DNA of 64,000 nucleotides from Neisseria meningitidis. Its GTDB lineage: Bacteria > Pseudomonadota > Gammaproteobacteria > Burkholderiales > Neisseriaceae. The position numbers and the translations under genes are program-made. A model generated the notes under the pieces. That model saw only the letters and a program-made list of their open reading frames with translations, had not been told where the DNA came from and did not search any database. This document shows positions 32,144 to 42,139 of the stretch, in pieces (positions within the stretch are counted from its first letter, which is position 1; each line of letters begins with the position of its first letter). The stretch covers positions 410,571-474,570 of the forward strand of contig OV299793.1 of the NCBI GenBank assembly GCA_923184405.1, written 5' to 3'.

Positions 32144-33551
32144 ATGATGAAAAATCGAGTGACCAACATCCATTTTGTCGGTATCGGCGGCGTCGGCATG
32201 AGCGGTATCGCCGAAGTCTTGCACAATTTGGGCTTTAAAGTTTCCGGTTCGGATCAGGCGCGAAATGCCGCTACCGAGCATTTGGGCAGCCTGGGCATTC
32301 AAGCTTATCCCGGCCATACCGCAGAACACGTTAACGGTGCGGATGTCGTCGTTACCTCTACCGCCGTCAAAAAGAAAATCCCGAAGTTGTCGCTGCGTTG
32401 GAGCAGCAAATTCCCGTTATTCCGCGCGCCCTGATGTTGGCGGAGTTGATGCGCTTCCGTGACGGCATCGCCATTGCCGGCACGCACGGCAAAACCACGA
32501 CCACCAGCCTGACCGCCTCCATCCTCGGCGCGGCAGGACTTGACCCGACTTTCGTTATCGGCGGCAAACTCAACGCCGCAGGCACCAACGCCCGCTTGGG
32601 CAAAGGCGAATACATCGTTGCCGAAGCCGACGAGTCGGATGCATCCTTTCTGCACCTGACACCGATTATGTCCGTCGTTACCAATATCGACGAAGACCAT
32701 ATGGATACCTACGGGCACAGCGTCGAAAAACTGCATCAGGCGTTTATCGATTTCATCCACCGTATGCCCTTCTACGGCAAAGCCTTTTGTGTATTGACAG
32801 CGAACACGTCCGCGCGATTTTGCCCAAAGTGAGCAAACCTTATGCTACTTACGGTTTGGACGATACCGCCGACATCTACGCCACCGACATCGAAAACGTC
32901 GGCGCGCAAATGAAATTCACCGTCCATGTTCAAATGAAAGGACATGAGCAGGGGTCGTTTGAAGTCGTGCTGAATATGCCCGGCAGACACAACGTGCTGA
33001 ACGCATTGGCAGCCATCGGCGTGGCGCTGGAAGTCGGCGCATCGGTTGAAGCGATCCAAAAAGGCTTGCTCGGCTTTGAAGGTGTCGGCCGCCGCTTCCA
33101 AAAATACGGCGACATCAAGTTGCCAAACGGCGGGACCGCGCTCTTGGTGGACGACTACGGACACCACCCCGTCGAAATGGCGGCGACCCTTGCCGCCGCA
33201 CGCGGCGCGTATCCGGAAAAACGTTTGGTACTCGCCTTCCAGCCGCACCGCTATACCCGCACGCGCGATTTGTTTGAAGACTTTACCAAAGTCCTCAATA
33301 CCGTTGACGCGCTGGTGCTGACCGAAGTTTATGCCGCCGGTGAAGAGCCGATTGCCGCCGCCGATTCCCGCGCTCTTGCCCGCGCCATCCGCGTGTTGGG
33401 CAAACTCGAGCCGATTTACTGCGAAAACGTTGCCGATCTGCCCGAAATGCTGTTGAACGTTTTGCAGGACGGCGACATCGTGTTGAATATGGGTGCGGGA
33501 AGCATCAACCGCGTCCCCGCCGCGCTGCTGGAATTGTCGAAACAGATTTGA
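32144..33551 (+). CDS. murC: UDP-N-acetylmuramate--L-alanine ligase
   Basis: MurC adds L-Ala to UDP-MurNAc, the first peptide step. ATG 32144 gives [20 protein letters not shown] (nucleotide loop GIGGVGMSG). The ATP motif [15 protein letters not shown] is intact, followed by [75 protein letters not shown] and [18 protein letters not shown]. Slips near 32373 ([14 protein letters not shown] restored) and near 32788. The length of 469 residues matches. Confidence 0.94.
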
Positions 33552-33585
33552 GGCACACCCGCCTGACAGACGGAACATCATATAA

Positions 33586-33623
33586 AGGTCGTCTGAAACC
33601 GCAAATCAGGTTTCAGACGACCT
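33586..33623 (+). terminator. inverted variant-uptake-sequence terminator after murC
   Basis: AGGTCGTCTGAAACC pairs with GGTTTCAGACGACCT around a short loop. The arms use the GTCGTCTGAA variant rather than GCCGTCTGAA. Confidence 0.75.
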
Positions 33624-33663
33624 CTGGCAACAAGCATAAAGCAATCAGGAAAGAACAAAAACA

Positions 33664-34578
33664 ATGCAGAATTTTGGCAAAGTGGCCGTATTGATGGGCG
33701 GTTTTTCCAGCGAACGAGAAATCTCGCTGGACAGCGGCACCGCCATTTTGAATGCTTTAAAAAGCAAAGGCATAGACGCATACGCCTTCGATCCTAAAGA
33801 AACCCCATTGTCTGAATTGAAGGCACAAGGTTTTCAGACGGCATTCAACATCCTTCACGGTACTTACGGCGAAGACAGGGCGGTTCAGGGTGCATTGGAA
33901 CTGTTGGGCATTCCCTATACCTACAGCGGTGTCGCCGCATCCGCCATCGGCATGGACAAATACCGCTGCAAACTGATTTGGCAGGCATTGGGACTGCCCG
34001 TTCCCGAGTTCGCCGTCCTGCACGACGACACTGATTTCGATGCCGTCGAAGAAAAATTGGGCCTGCTGATGTTTGTGAAACCGATGGCCGAAGGCAGCAG
34101 CGTAGGCGTGGTAAAAGTCAAAGGAAAAGGCCGTCTGAAAAGCGTTTACGAAGAATTGAAACACCTTCAGGGCGAAATCATTGCCGAACGGTTTATCGGC
34201 GGCGGCGAATATTCCTGCCCCGTCTTGAACGGCAAAGGCCTGCCCGGCATACACATCATCCCCGCGACCGAGTTTTACGACTACGAAGCCAAGTACAACC
34301 GCGACGACACCATTTATCAATGTCCTTCGGAAGATCTGACCGAAGCCGAAGAAAGCCTGATGCGCGAACTGGCGGTTCGCGGCGCGCAGGCAATCGGTGC
34401 GGAATGCTGCGTGCGCGTCGATTTCCTCAAAGATACCGACGGCAAACTCTATCTGTTGGAAATCAACACCCTGCCCGGTATGACGAGCCATAGTTTAGTA
34501 CCGAAATCCGCTGCCGTTACGGGCGTGGGTTTTGCCGATTTATGTATTGAAATTTTGAAGACCGCACATGTGGGATAA
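33664..34578 (+). CDS. ddl: D-alanine--D-alanine ligase
   Basis: This ATP-grasp enzyme makes the D-Ala-D-Ala dipeptide used by MurF. The frame is unbroken, 304 residues, the normal size. Motifs: VAVLMGGFSSEREISLDSG, FNILHGTYGEDRAVQGALEL, TYSGVAASAIGMDKYRCK, FVKPMAEGSSVGVVKVKG, AERFIGGGEYSCPVLNGKG, YDYEAKYNRDDTIYQCPS and LLEINTLPGMTSHSLVPKSA. A coding uptake sequence occurs near 34130. The ftsQ start lies inside its last codons. It is one of the few undamaged dcw genes. Confidence 0.97.
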   Translation: MQNFGKVAVLMGGFSSEREISLDSGTAILNALKSKGIDAYAFDPKETPLSELKAQGFQTAFNILHGTYGEDRAVQGALELLGIPYTYSGVAASAIGMDKYRCKLIWQALGLPVPEFAVLHDDTDFDAVEEKLGLLMFVKPMAEGSSVGVVKVKGKGRLKSVYEELKHLQGEIIAERFIGGGEYSCPVLNGKGLPGIHIIPATEFYDYEAKYNRDDTIYQCPSEDLTEAEESLMRELAVRGAQAIGAECCVRVDFLKDTDGKLYLLEINTLPGMTSHSLVPKSAAVTGVGFADLCIEILKTAHVG

Positions 34579-35295
34579 TGCCGAAGCGATGGAACGGCTG
34601 ACGCGCTGGCTGCTTGTCATGATGGCGATGCTGCTTGCTGCGTCCGGGCTGGTTTGGTTTTACAATTCGAATCATCTGCCCGTCAAGCAGGTGTCGCTGA
34701 AGGGCAACCTGGTTTATTCCGATAAGAAGGCATTGGGCAGTTTGGCGAAAGAATACATCCATGGGAATATTTTGAGGACGGACATCAATGGCGCACAGGA
34801 GGCCTACCGCCGGTATCCGTGGATTGCGTCGGTCATGGTGCGCCGCCGTTTTCCCGACACGGTTGAGGTCGTCCTGACCGAGCGCTAGTTTGTCGCGCGT
34901 TGGAGCGACCATGCCTTGGTGGACGGCGAAGGCAATGTTTTTGAAGCCCGCTTGGACAGACCCGGAATGCCGGTATTCAGAGGCGCGGAAGGAACGTCTG
35001 CCGAAATGCTCCGCCGTTATGACGAATTTTCGACTGTTTTGGCAAAACAGGGTTTGGGCATCAAAGAGATGACCTATACGGCACGTTCGGCGTGGATTGT
35101 CGTTTTGGACAACGGCATCACCGTCAGGCTCGGACGGGAAAACGAGATGAAACGCCTCCGGCTTTTACCGAAGCGTGGCAGCATCTGTTGCGTAAAAATA
35201 AAAATCGGTTATCCTATGTGGATATGAGGTATAAGGACGGATTTTCAGTCCGCTATGCTTCCGACGGTTTACCCGAAAAAGAATCCGAAGAATAG
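34568..35295 (+). CDS. ftsQ: cell division protein FtsQ
   Basis: FtsQ is a bitopic divisome scaffold (FtsQBL). ATG 34568 overlaps ddl by 11 bases and gives MWDNAEAMERLTRWLLVMMA, with the membrane helix LLVMMAMLLAASGLVWFYN, then the POTRA domain VKQVSLKGNLVYSDKKALGS and EAYRRYPWIASVMVRRRFPD. The beta domain continues in the same frame after a stop at 34886-34888 (TAG) with VDGEGNVFEARLDRPGMPVF and TYTARSAWIVVLDNGITVRL. A slip near 35158 leads to TEAWQHLLRKNKNRLSYVDM and the end at 35293-35295. Restored length is 242 residues. Confidence 0.9.
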
Positions 35296-35326
35296 TGGGA
35301 ACAGGTATCGGACAGATTACGACCGT

Positions 35327-35336
35327 GCCGTCTGAA
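35327..35336 (+). repeat. lone DNA uptake sequence (10-mer)
   Basis: GCCGTCTGAA sits alone in the 85-base gap between ftsQ and ftsA with no facing partner, so it marks DNA for uptake but does not make a hairpin. Confidence 0.8.
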
Positions 35337-35380
35337 ACGGTGCGACGCAAATTTCAATCAGTTTTAAGAGCAGACGAACA

Positions 35381-36622
35381 ATGGAACAGCAGCAAAGATA
35401 CATCAGCGTACTGGATATCGGTACGTCTAAAGTCCTCGCACTGATCGGGGAAGTTCAAGATGACGACAAAATCAACATCGTCGGTTTGGGGCAGGCTCCT
35501 TCACGGGGCTTGCGCGCGGGCATGGTAACCAATATCGATGCCACCGTCCAAGCCATCAGGCAGGCGGTCAATGATGCCGAGCTGATGGCGGATACCAAAA
35601 TTACCCACGTTACCACAGGTATCGCAGGCAACCACATCCGCAGTCTCAATTCGCAAGGTGTGGTTAAAATTAAAGATCGGGAAGTCACGCAGGCAGACAT
35701 CGACCGCGCCATTGAAACGGCAAAGGCAATCAATATCCCGCCCGATCAAAAAATTCTCGATGCCGTGGTTCAAGACTACATTATCGACACCCAACTTGGC
35801 GTGAGGGAGCCCATCGGTATGAGCGGTGTGCGTCTGGATACGCGGGTGCACATCATTACCGGTGCAAGTACGGCAGTGCAGAATGTCCAAAAATGTATCG
35901 AGCGGTGCGGCTTGAAAAGCGATCAAATCATGCTTCAGCCGTTGGCAAGCGGGCAGGCGGTGCTGACTGAAGATGAAAAAGACCTCGGCGTATGCGTCAT
36001 CGACATTGGTGGCGGAACGACCGATATTGCCGTTTATATGAACGGTGCCATCCGCCATACGTCCGTCATTCCGGCAGGTGGTAATCTGATTACCAAAGAT
36101 TTGTCCAAATCGTTGAGAACACCTCTCGATGCCGCCGAGTACATTAAAATCCATTATGGCGTGACATCATGCGATACGGAAGGCTTGGGTGAGATGATTG
36201 AAGTTCCGGGCGTGGGTGACCGGACATCGCGTCAGGTTTCCAGTAAGGTTTGGCAGCAATCATCAGTGCACGTATTCAGGAGATTTTTGGCGTAGTGCTG
36301 GGCGAGCTGCAAAAATCGGGTTTCCCAAAGAAGTGCTGAATGCGGGTATCGTTCTGACCGACGGTGTGTCCATGATGACCGGGATTGTGGAATTTGCCGA
36401 AAAAATCTTCGATTTGCCTGTACGCACAGGTGCGCCCCAAGAAATGGGCGGTTTGTCCGACCGCGTCCGCACACCGCGCTTTTCTACCGCCATCGGGCTG
36501 CTTCATGCAGCATGCAAGCTGGAAGGAAACTTGCCGCAGCCGGAAAACGGTGCAGTGCAAGAGAGGGAAGGGGCGGTGGTTTGTTGGCAAGATTGAAACG
36601 GTGGATTGAAAACAGCTTCTGA
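35381..36622 (+). CDS. ftsA: cell division protein FtsA
   Basis: This actin-like protein tethers FtsZ to the membrane. ATG 35381 gives MEQQQRYISVLDIGTSKVLA (phosphate 1 loop). Then GLRAGMVTNIDATVQAIRQA, HVTTGIAGNHIRSLNSQGVV, phosphate 2 VCVIDIGGGTTDIAVYMNG, and the adenosine loop LNAGIVLTDGVSMMTGIVEF (usually GIVLTGG). The C-terminal amphipathic membrane-targeting helix is ARLKRWIENSF*. Slips near 36245 (LAAIISARIQEIFGVV restored), 36300 and 36575. Length of 414 codons agrees. Confidence 0.93.
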
Positions 36623-36657
36623 ACAGGTGGATTGCCGTTTGACAGGTGAGAAGTATT

Positions 36658-36687
36658 TTGCCAGCAGCAAGATACTTCTTATATAAT
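36658..36687 (+). promoter_or_regulatory. probable ftsZ promoter
   Basis: TTGCCA (36658-36663) and a perfect TATAAT (36682-36687) are separated by 18 bases, about 55 bases before the ftsZ start in the gap after ftsA. Dedicated ftsZ promoters in this gap are known in neisseriae. Confidence 0.6.
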
Positions 36688-36740
36688 GAATAATAATTTA
36701 TTTAAACCGTCCTCTGAATGGGGCGAGCAGGAGTTTTTGA

Positions 36741-37920
36741 ATGGAATTTGTTTACGACGTGGCAGAATCGGCAGTCAGCCCTGCGGTGATTAAAGTAATC
36801 GGCTTAGGCGGCGGCGGTTGCAATGCAATCAATAACATGGTTGCCAACAATGTGCGCGGTGTGGAGTTTATCAGTGCCAATACGGATGCGCAGTCTCCGG
36901 CAAAAAACCATGCGGCGAAGAGAATCCAGTTGGGTACGAATCTGACACGCGGTTTGGGCGCGGGCGCGAATCCCGATATCGGCCGTGCGGCAGCCCAGGA
37001 AGACCGGGAAGCCATTGAAGAAGCCATTCGCGGTGCGAATATGCTGTTTATCACGACCAGTATGGGCGGCGGTACCGGTACCGGTTCCGCTGCAAGTTGT
37101 TGCTGAGATTGCCAAGTCTTTGGGCATTCTGACCGTTGCCGTGGTTACCCGACCGTTCGCATATGAAGGTAAGCGCGTCCATGTCGCACAGGCAGGGTTG
37201 GAACAGTTGAAAGAACACGTCGATTCGCTGATTATCATCCCGAACGACAAACTGATGACTGCATTGGGTGAAGACGTAACGATGCGCGAAGCCTTCCGTG
37301 CCGCCGACAATGTATTGCGCGATGCGGTCGCAGGCATTTCCGAAGTGGTAACTTGCCCGAGCGAAATCATCAACCTCGACTTTGCCGACGTGAAAACCGT
37401 GATGAGCAACCGCGGTATCGCTATGATGGGTTCAGGTTATGCCCAAGGTATCGACCGTGCGCGTATGGCGACCGACCAGGCCATTTCCAGTCCGCTGCTG
37501 GACGATGTAACCTTGGACGGAGCGCGCGGTGTGCTGGTCAATATTACGACTGCTCCGGGTTGCTTGAAAATGTCCGAGTTGTCCGAAGTCATGAAAATCG
37601 TCAACCAAAGCGCGCATCCCGATTTGGAATGCAAATTCGGTGCGGCTGAAGACGAGACCATGAGCGAAGATGCCATCCGGATTACCATTATCGCTACCGG
37701 TCTGAAAGAAAAAGGCGCGGTCGATTTTGTTCCGGCAAGGGAGGTAGAAGCGGTTGCCCCGTCCAAACAGGAGCAAAGCCACAATGTCGAAGGTATGATC
37801 CGCACCAATCGCGGTATCCGCACGATGAACCTTACCGCTGCGGATTTCGACAATCAGTCCGTACTTGACGACTTTGAAATCCCTGCGATTTTGCGTCGTC
37901 AACACAATTCAGACAAATAA
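36741..37920 (+). CDS. ftsZ: cell division protein FtsZ
   Basis: This tubulin-like GTPase forms the Z ring. ATG 36741 gives [20 protein letters not shown], then [20 protein letters not shown] and the tubulin signature [10 protein letters not shown]. The residue before that signature is Ser (TTSMGGG) where Gly is usual. The T7 synergy loop reads [11 protein letters not shown]. Then [40 protein letters not shown] and the C-terminal FtsA-binding tail [15 protein letters not shown]. An extra base near 37093 breaks the frame ([13 protein letters not shown] expected). Restored length is 392 residues, normal. No terminator is evident at the end. Confidence 0.95.
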
Positions 37921-38058
37921 TGTGCTGTTTGCCCGTAAACCTGCTGCCTCCCGAATCAGTTTGTCCGGTTTGGGAGGTATGTTTTTCAAGATGTTGCAAT
38001 TTCGTACGGTTTGCGGTCGGCGGATTCAGATTTTTCCACTTGATACAGACTTTCAGAT

Positions 38059-39367
38059 ATGGACACTTCAAAACAAACACTGTTGGACGGGATTTTTAAG
38101 CTGAAGGCAAACGGTACGACGGTGCGTACCGAGTTGATGGCAGGTTTGACAACTTTTTGACGATGTGCTACATCGTTATCGTCAACCCTCTGATTTTGGG
38201 CGAGACCAGCATGGATATGGGGCGGTATTCGTCGCTACCTGTATCGCGTCTGCCATCGGCTGTTTTGTTATGGGTTTTGTCGGCAACTATCCGATTGCAC
38301 TCGCACCGGGGATGGGGCTGAATGCCTATTTCACCTTTGCCGTCGTTAAGGGTATGGGCGTGCCTTGGCAGGTTGCGTTGGGTGCGGTGTTCATCTCCGG
38401 TCTGATTTTTATCCTGTTCAGCTTTTTTAAAGTCAGGGAAATGCTGGTCAACGCACTGCCTATGGGTTTGAAAATGTCGATTGCTGCAGGTATCGGTTTG
38501 TTTTTGGCACTGATTTCCCTGAAAGGCGCAGGCATTATCGTTGCCAATCCGGCAACCTTGGTCGGTTTGGGCGATATTCATCAGCCGTCCGCGTTGTTGG
38601 CACTGTTCGGTTTTGCTATGGTGGTCGTATTGGGACATTTCCGCGTTCAAGGCGCAATCATCATCACCATCTTGACCATTACCGTCATTGCCAGCCTGAT
38701 GGGTTTGAATGAATTTCACGGCATCATCGGCGAAGTACCGAGCATTGCGCCGACTTTTATGCAGATGGATTTTGAAGGCCTGTTTACCGTCAGCATGGTC
38801 AGTGTGATTTTCGTCTTCTTCTTGGTCGATCTATTTGACAGTACCGGAACGCTGGTCGGCATATCCCACCGTGCCGGGCTGCTGGTGGACGGTAAGCTGC
38901 CCCGCCTGAAACGCGCACTGCTTGCAGACTCTACCGCCATTGTGGCAGGTGCGGCTTTGGGTACTTCTTCCACCACGCCTTATGTGGTAAGCGCGGCGGG
39001 CGTATCGGCAGGCGGACGGACAAACCTGACGGCGGTTACAGTCGGCGTATTGATGCTCGCCTGCCTGATGTTTTCACCTTTGGCGAAAAGTGTTCCCGCT
39101 TTTGCCACCGCGCCCGCCCTGCTTTATGTCGGCACGCAGATGCTCCGCAGTGCGAGGGATATTGATTGGGACGATATGACGGAAGCCGCACCCGCATTCC
39201 TGACCATTGTCTTCATGCCGTTTACCTATTCGATTGCAGACGGCATCGCCTTCGGCTTCATCAGCTATGCCGTGGTTAAACTTTTATGCCGCCGCACCAA
39301 AGACGTTCCGCCTATGGTATGGATTGTTGCCGTATTGTAGGCACTGAAATTCTGGTATTTGGGCTGA
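38059..39367 (+). CDS. NCS2-family purine permease (AzgA/GhxP-like)
   Basis: This is an inner-membrane transporter of about 436 residues. ATG 38059 gives MDTSKQTLLDGIFKLKANGT, TVRTELMAGLTTFLTMCYIV. The core shows GNYPIALAPGMGLNAYFTF, the AzgA-type motif, then SAAGVSAGGRTNLTAVTVG, ALLADSTAIVAGAALGTSST, and FMPFTYSIADGIAFGFISYA. The motifs fit the AzgA-like adenine/guanine/hypoxanthine branch rather than UraA. Defects: T missing near 38154, C missing near 38222, and a TGG-to-TAG codon at 39338-39340 just before the end (ALKFWYLG*). Specificity is not settled by sequence. Confidence 0.85.
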
Positions 39368-39384
39368 TTGATTCGATATTAAAA

Positions 39385-39416
39385 ATGCCGTCTGAAAGGT
39401 TTTCAGACGGCATTTT
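39385..39416 (+). terminator. inverted uptake-sequence terminator after the permease
   Basis: ATGCCGTCTGAAAGG faces TTTTCAGACGGCATTTTG. It is a clean pair with a T-run, 18 bases after the permease stop. Confidence 0.85.
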
Positions 39417-39668
39417 GTTTGCCGATATATTTAATTTTTATTAAATTATATAAAAATCAAATACATAATAAAATACATCGGATTGCTTAAAAATAATACA
39501 TTGTTTTTATGTATAAAATATTTTATAAGTTTTCAGGATTTTGATTATCAAAAATTGTTCTTGATTTCCTGACAATTTTATTGAAACAAATAATTCAAAA
39601 TTAATCTAGTTTAATCATGGAATTAAAATAAAATATTAAAATTATGTAATGAGTCTCCTTAAAAATGT

Positions 39669-39697
39669 TTGACATTTTCAGTCTTGTGTTTTAGATT
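39669..39697 (+). promoter_or_regulatory. putative prpB promoter
   Basis: TTGACA (39669-39674) and TAGATT (39692-39697) are separated by 17 bases. The start of transcription would lie near 39704, giving a 5' leader of about 285 bases before prpB. Confidence 0.5.
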
Positions 39698-39739
39698 ATC
39701 GAAAAATAAAACTACATAACACTACAAAGGAACATTACT

Positions 39740-39844
39740 ATGAAACCAATTCAGATGTTTTCCCCTTTTCTGAATAATCCCCTTGTTTTCTTCTTGTCTG
39801 CGGTTTTGCCGCATAATTCCGAACGGTCTGCTGTTTTTCTTTGA
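39740..39844 (+). CDS. candidate 34-residue leader peptide
   Basis: ATG 39740 is preceded by AAAGGAACATTACT with good spacing and opens MKPIQMFSPFLNNPLVFFLS, ending at TGA 39842-39844. The peptide is rich in Phe, Leu and Pro and resembles no family that I know. It lies between the putative promoter and prpB, so a leader-peptide or upstream-frame role is possible, but it may be chance. Confidence 0.3.
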   Translation: MKPIQMFSPFLNNPLVFFLSAVLPHNSERSAVFL

Positions 39845-39989
39845 TTCGTTTTAAATATCAATAAGATAATTGTTCCCATATATTTTTAATGATTAGATTG
39901 GGATGCCCGACGCGTCGGATGGCTGTGTTTTGCCGTCCGAATGTGATGGAAGCCTGTCCATACTGAAAAAAAGTCTATAAAGGAGAAAT

Positions 39990-40867
39990 ATGATGAGTCA
40001 ACACTCTGCCGGAGCACGTTTCCGCCAAGCCGTGAAAGAATCGAATCCGCTTGCCGTCGCCGATTGCGTCAATGCTTATTTTGCACGATTGGCCACCCAA
40101 AGCGGTTTCAAAGCCATCTATCTGTCCGGCGGCGGCGTGGCAGCCTGTTCTTGCGGTATCCCTGATTTGGGCATTACCACAATGGAAGATGTGCTGATCG
40201 ACGCACGACGCATTACGGACAACGTGGATACGCCTCTGCTGGTGGACATCGATGTGGGTTGGGGCGGTGCATTCAATATTGCCCGTACCATTCGCAACTT
40301 TGAACGCGCCTATGTTGCAGCGGTTCACATCGAAGATCAGGTAGCGCAAAAACGCTGCGGCCACCGTCCGAACAAAGCCATTGTATCTAAAGATGAAATG
40401 GTCGACCGTATCAAAGCTGCCGTAGATGCGCGCGTTGATGAGAACTTCGTGATTATGGCGCGTACCGATGCGCTGGCGGTAGAAGGTTTGGATGCCGCTA
40501 TCGAACGCGCCCAAGCTTGTGTCGAAGCATGTGCGGACATGATTTTCCCTGAAGCCATGACCGATTTGAACATGTACCGCCAATTTGCAGATGCGGTGAA
40601 AGTGCCCGTGTTGGCGAACATTACCGAGTTTGGTTCCACTCCGCTTTATACCCAAAGCGAGCTGGCTGAAAACGGCGTGTCGCTGGTGCTGTATCCGCTG
40701 TCATCGTTCCGTGCAGCAAGCAAAGCCGCTCTGAATGTTTACGAAGCGATTATGCGCGATGGCACTCAGGCGGCGGTGGTGGACAGTATGCAAACCCGTG
40801 CCGAGCTGTACGAGCATCTGAACTATCATACCTTCGAGCTAAAACTGGATAAACTGTTTCAAAATGA
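39990..40867 (+). CDS. prpB: 2-methylisocitrate lyase
   Basis: PrpB splits 2-methylisocitrate into pyruvate and succinate, the last step of propionate breakdown by the methylcitrate cycle. ATG 39990 follows AAAGGAG. Motifs: [59 protein letters not shown] (catalytic KRCGH), [20 protein letters not shown] and [17 protein letters not shown]. The protein is about 292 residues. One A missing from the run at 40861 shifts the native TGA (40865-40867) out of frame, so the open frame wrongly runs on into prpC. This locus is regarded as a horizontally acquired island in meningococcus. Confidence 0.94.
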
Positions 40868-40951
40868 TTTACCGCTGTCAGACGGTCTTGCAACAAATCC
40901 GCATCGGTCGTCTGAAAACCCGAAACCCATAAAAACACAAAGGAGAAATAC

Positions 40952-42102
40952 CATGACTGAAACTACTCAAACCCCGACCCTCAAACCTAAAAAATCCGTT
41001 GCGCTTTCAGGCGTTGCGGCTTGTAATACCGCTTGTGTACCGTTAACCGTACTAACAACGATTTGAGCTATCGCGGTTACGACATCCTGGATTTGGCACA
41101 AAATGCGAGTTTGAAGAAGTCGCCCACCTGCTGATTCACGGTCATCTGCCCAACAAATTCGAGCTGGCTGCTTATAAAACCAAGCTCAAATCCATGCGCG
41201 GCCTGCCTATCCGTGTGATTAAAGTTTTGGAAAGCCTGCCTGCACATACCCATCCGATGGACGTAATGCGTATCAGCGTATCCATGCTGGGCTGCGTCCA
41301 TCCTGAACGTGAAAGCCATCCGGAAAGTGAAGCGCGCGACATCGCCGACAAACTGATCGCCAGCCTCGGCAGCATCCTCTTGTACTGGTATCAATATTCG
41401 CACAACGGCAAACGCATTGAGGTTGAAAGCGACGAAGAGACCATCGGCGGTCATTTCCTGCAACTGTTGCACGGCAAACGCCCAAGCGAATCACACATCA
41501 AAGCCATGCACGTTTCACTGATTCTGTATGCCGAACACGAGTTCAACGCTTCTACCTTTACCGCCCGCGTGATCGCCGGTACAGGCTCTGATATGTACTC
41601 CAGCATTACCGGAGCAATCGGCGCGTTGAAAGGTCCGAAACACGGCGGCGCGAACGAAGTGGCTTACGATATTCAAAAACGCTACCGCAATGCCGACGAA
41701 GCTGAAGCCGACATCCGCGAACGCATCGGCCGCAAAGAAATCGTGATCGGTTTCGGTCATCCGGTGTATACCATTTCCGACCCCCGCAACGTTGTCATTA
41801 AAGAAGTGGCACGCGGTTTGAGCAAAGAAACCGGCGATATGCGCCTCTTTGACGTGCCGAACGTTTGGAAAGCGTGATGTGGGAAGAGAAAAAATGTTCC
41901 CGAATCCGGACTGGTTCTCTGCCGTTTCCCACCAAAAATTGGGCGTACCGACCGCTATGTTCACACCGCTGTTCGTAATTTCCCGTACAACAGGTTGAGC
42001 GCACACGTTCTGAGCAACGCAAAGACGGCAAATCATCCGTCCGAGCGCAAACTACACAGGCCCTGAAGATTTGGCGTTTGTGGAGATTGAAGAACGAACT
42101 GA
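40952..42102 (+). CDS. prpC: 2-methylcitrate synthase
   Basis: PrpC condenses propionyl-CoA with oxaloacetate. ATG 40952 follows AAAGGAGAAATACC and gives [20 protein letters not shown]. After slips near 41030-41110 come [33 protein letters not shown] and [24 protein letters not shown] [20 protein letters not shown] with the catalytic His, then [16 protein letters not shown] and [13 protein letters not shown] with the catalytic Asp region. Another slip falls near 41867 (VPNVWKA* is false). Length of about 384 residues. The end is placed at TGA near 42100-42102, just before a strong hairpin. Confidence 0.92.
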
Positions 42103-42106
42103 TGAT

Positions 42107-42139
42107 TTCAGACGACCTTGTTGTACAAGGTCGTCTGAA
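42107..42139 (+). terminator. long inverted variant-uptake terminator after prpC
   Basis: TTCAGACGACCTTGT pairs with ACAAGGTCGTCTGAA (15-bp perfect arms) followed by AAAAAATAAG. It uses the GTCGTCTGAA variant and would separate prpBC from acnD. Confidence 0.85.

Larger units (their letters stand above)
39417..39989. other. AT-rich leader region upstream of prpB
   Basis: This is 570 bases without a large gene, very AT-rich to about 39720. It holds the promoter at 39669-39697 and, in the putative transcribed leader, a 34-codon frame (39740-39844). The segment 39845-39989 includes CGGATGGCTGTGTTTTGCCG and the prpB ribosome site AAAGGAGAAAT. It marks the left boundary of the propionate locus. 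Confidence 0.5.

Noticed and set aside
32772..33581. 269-residue minus-strand frame
   Set aside because: It is the antisense shadow of the second half of murC, which shows intact family motifs on the plus strand.
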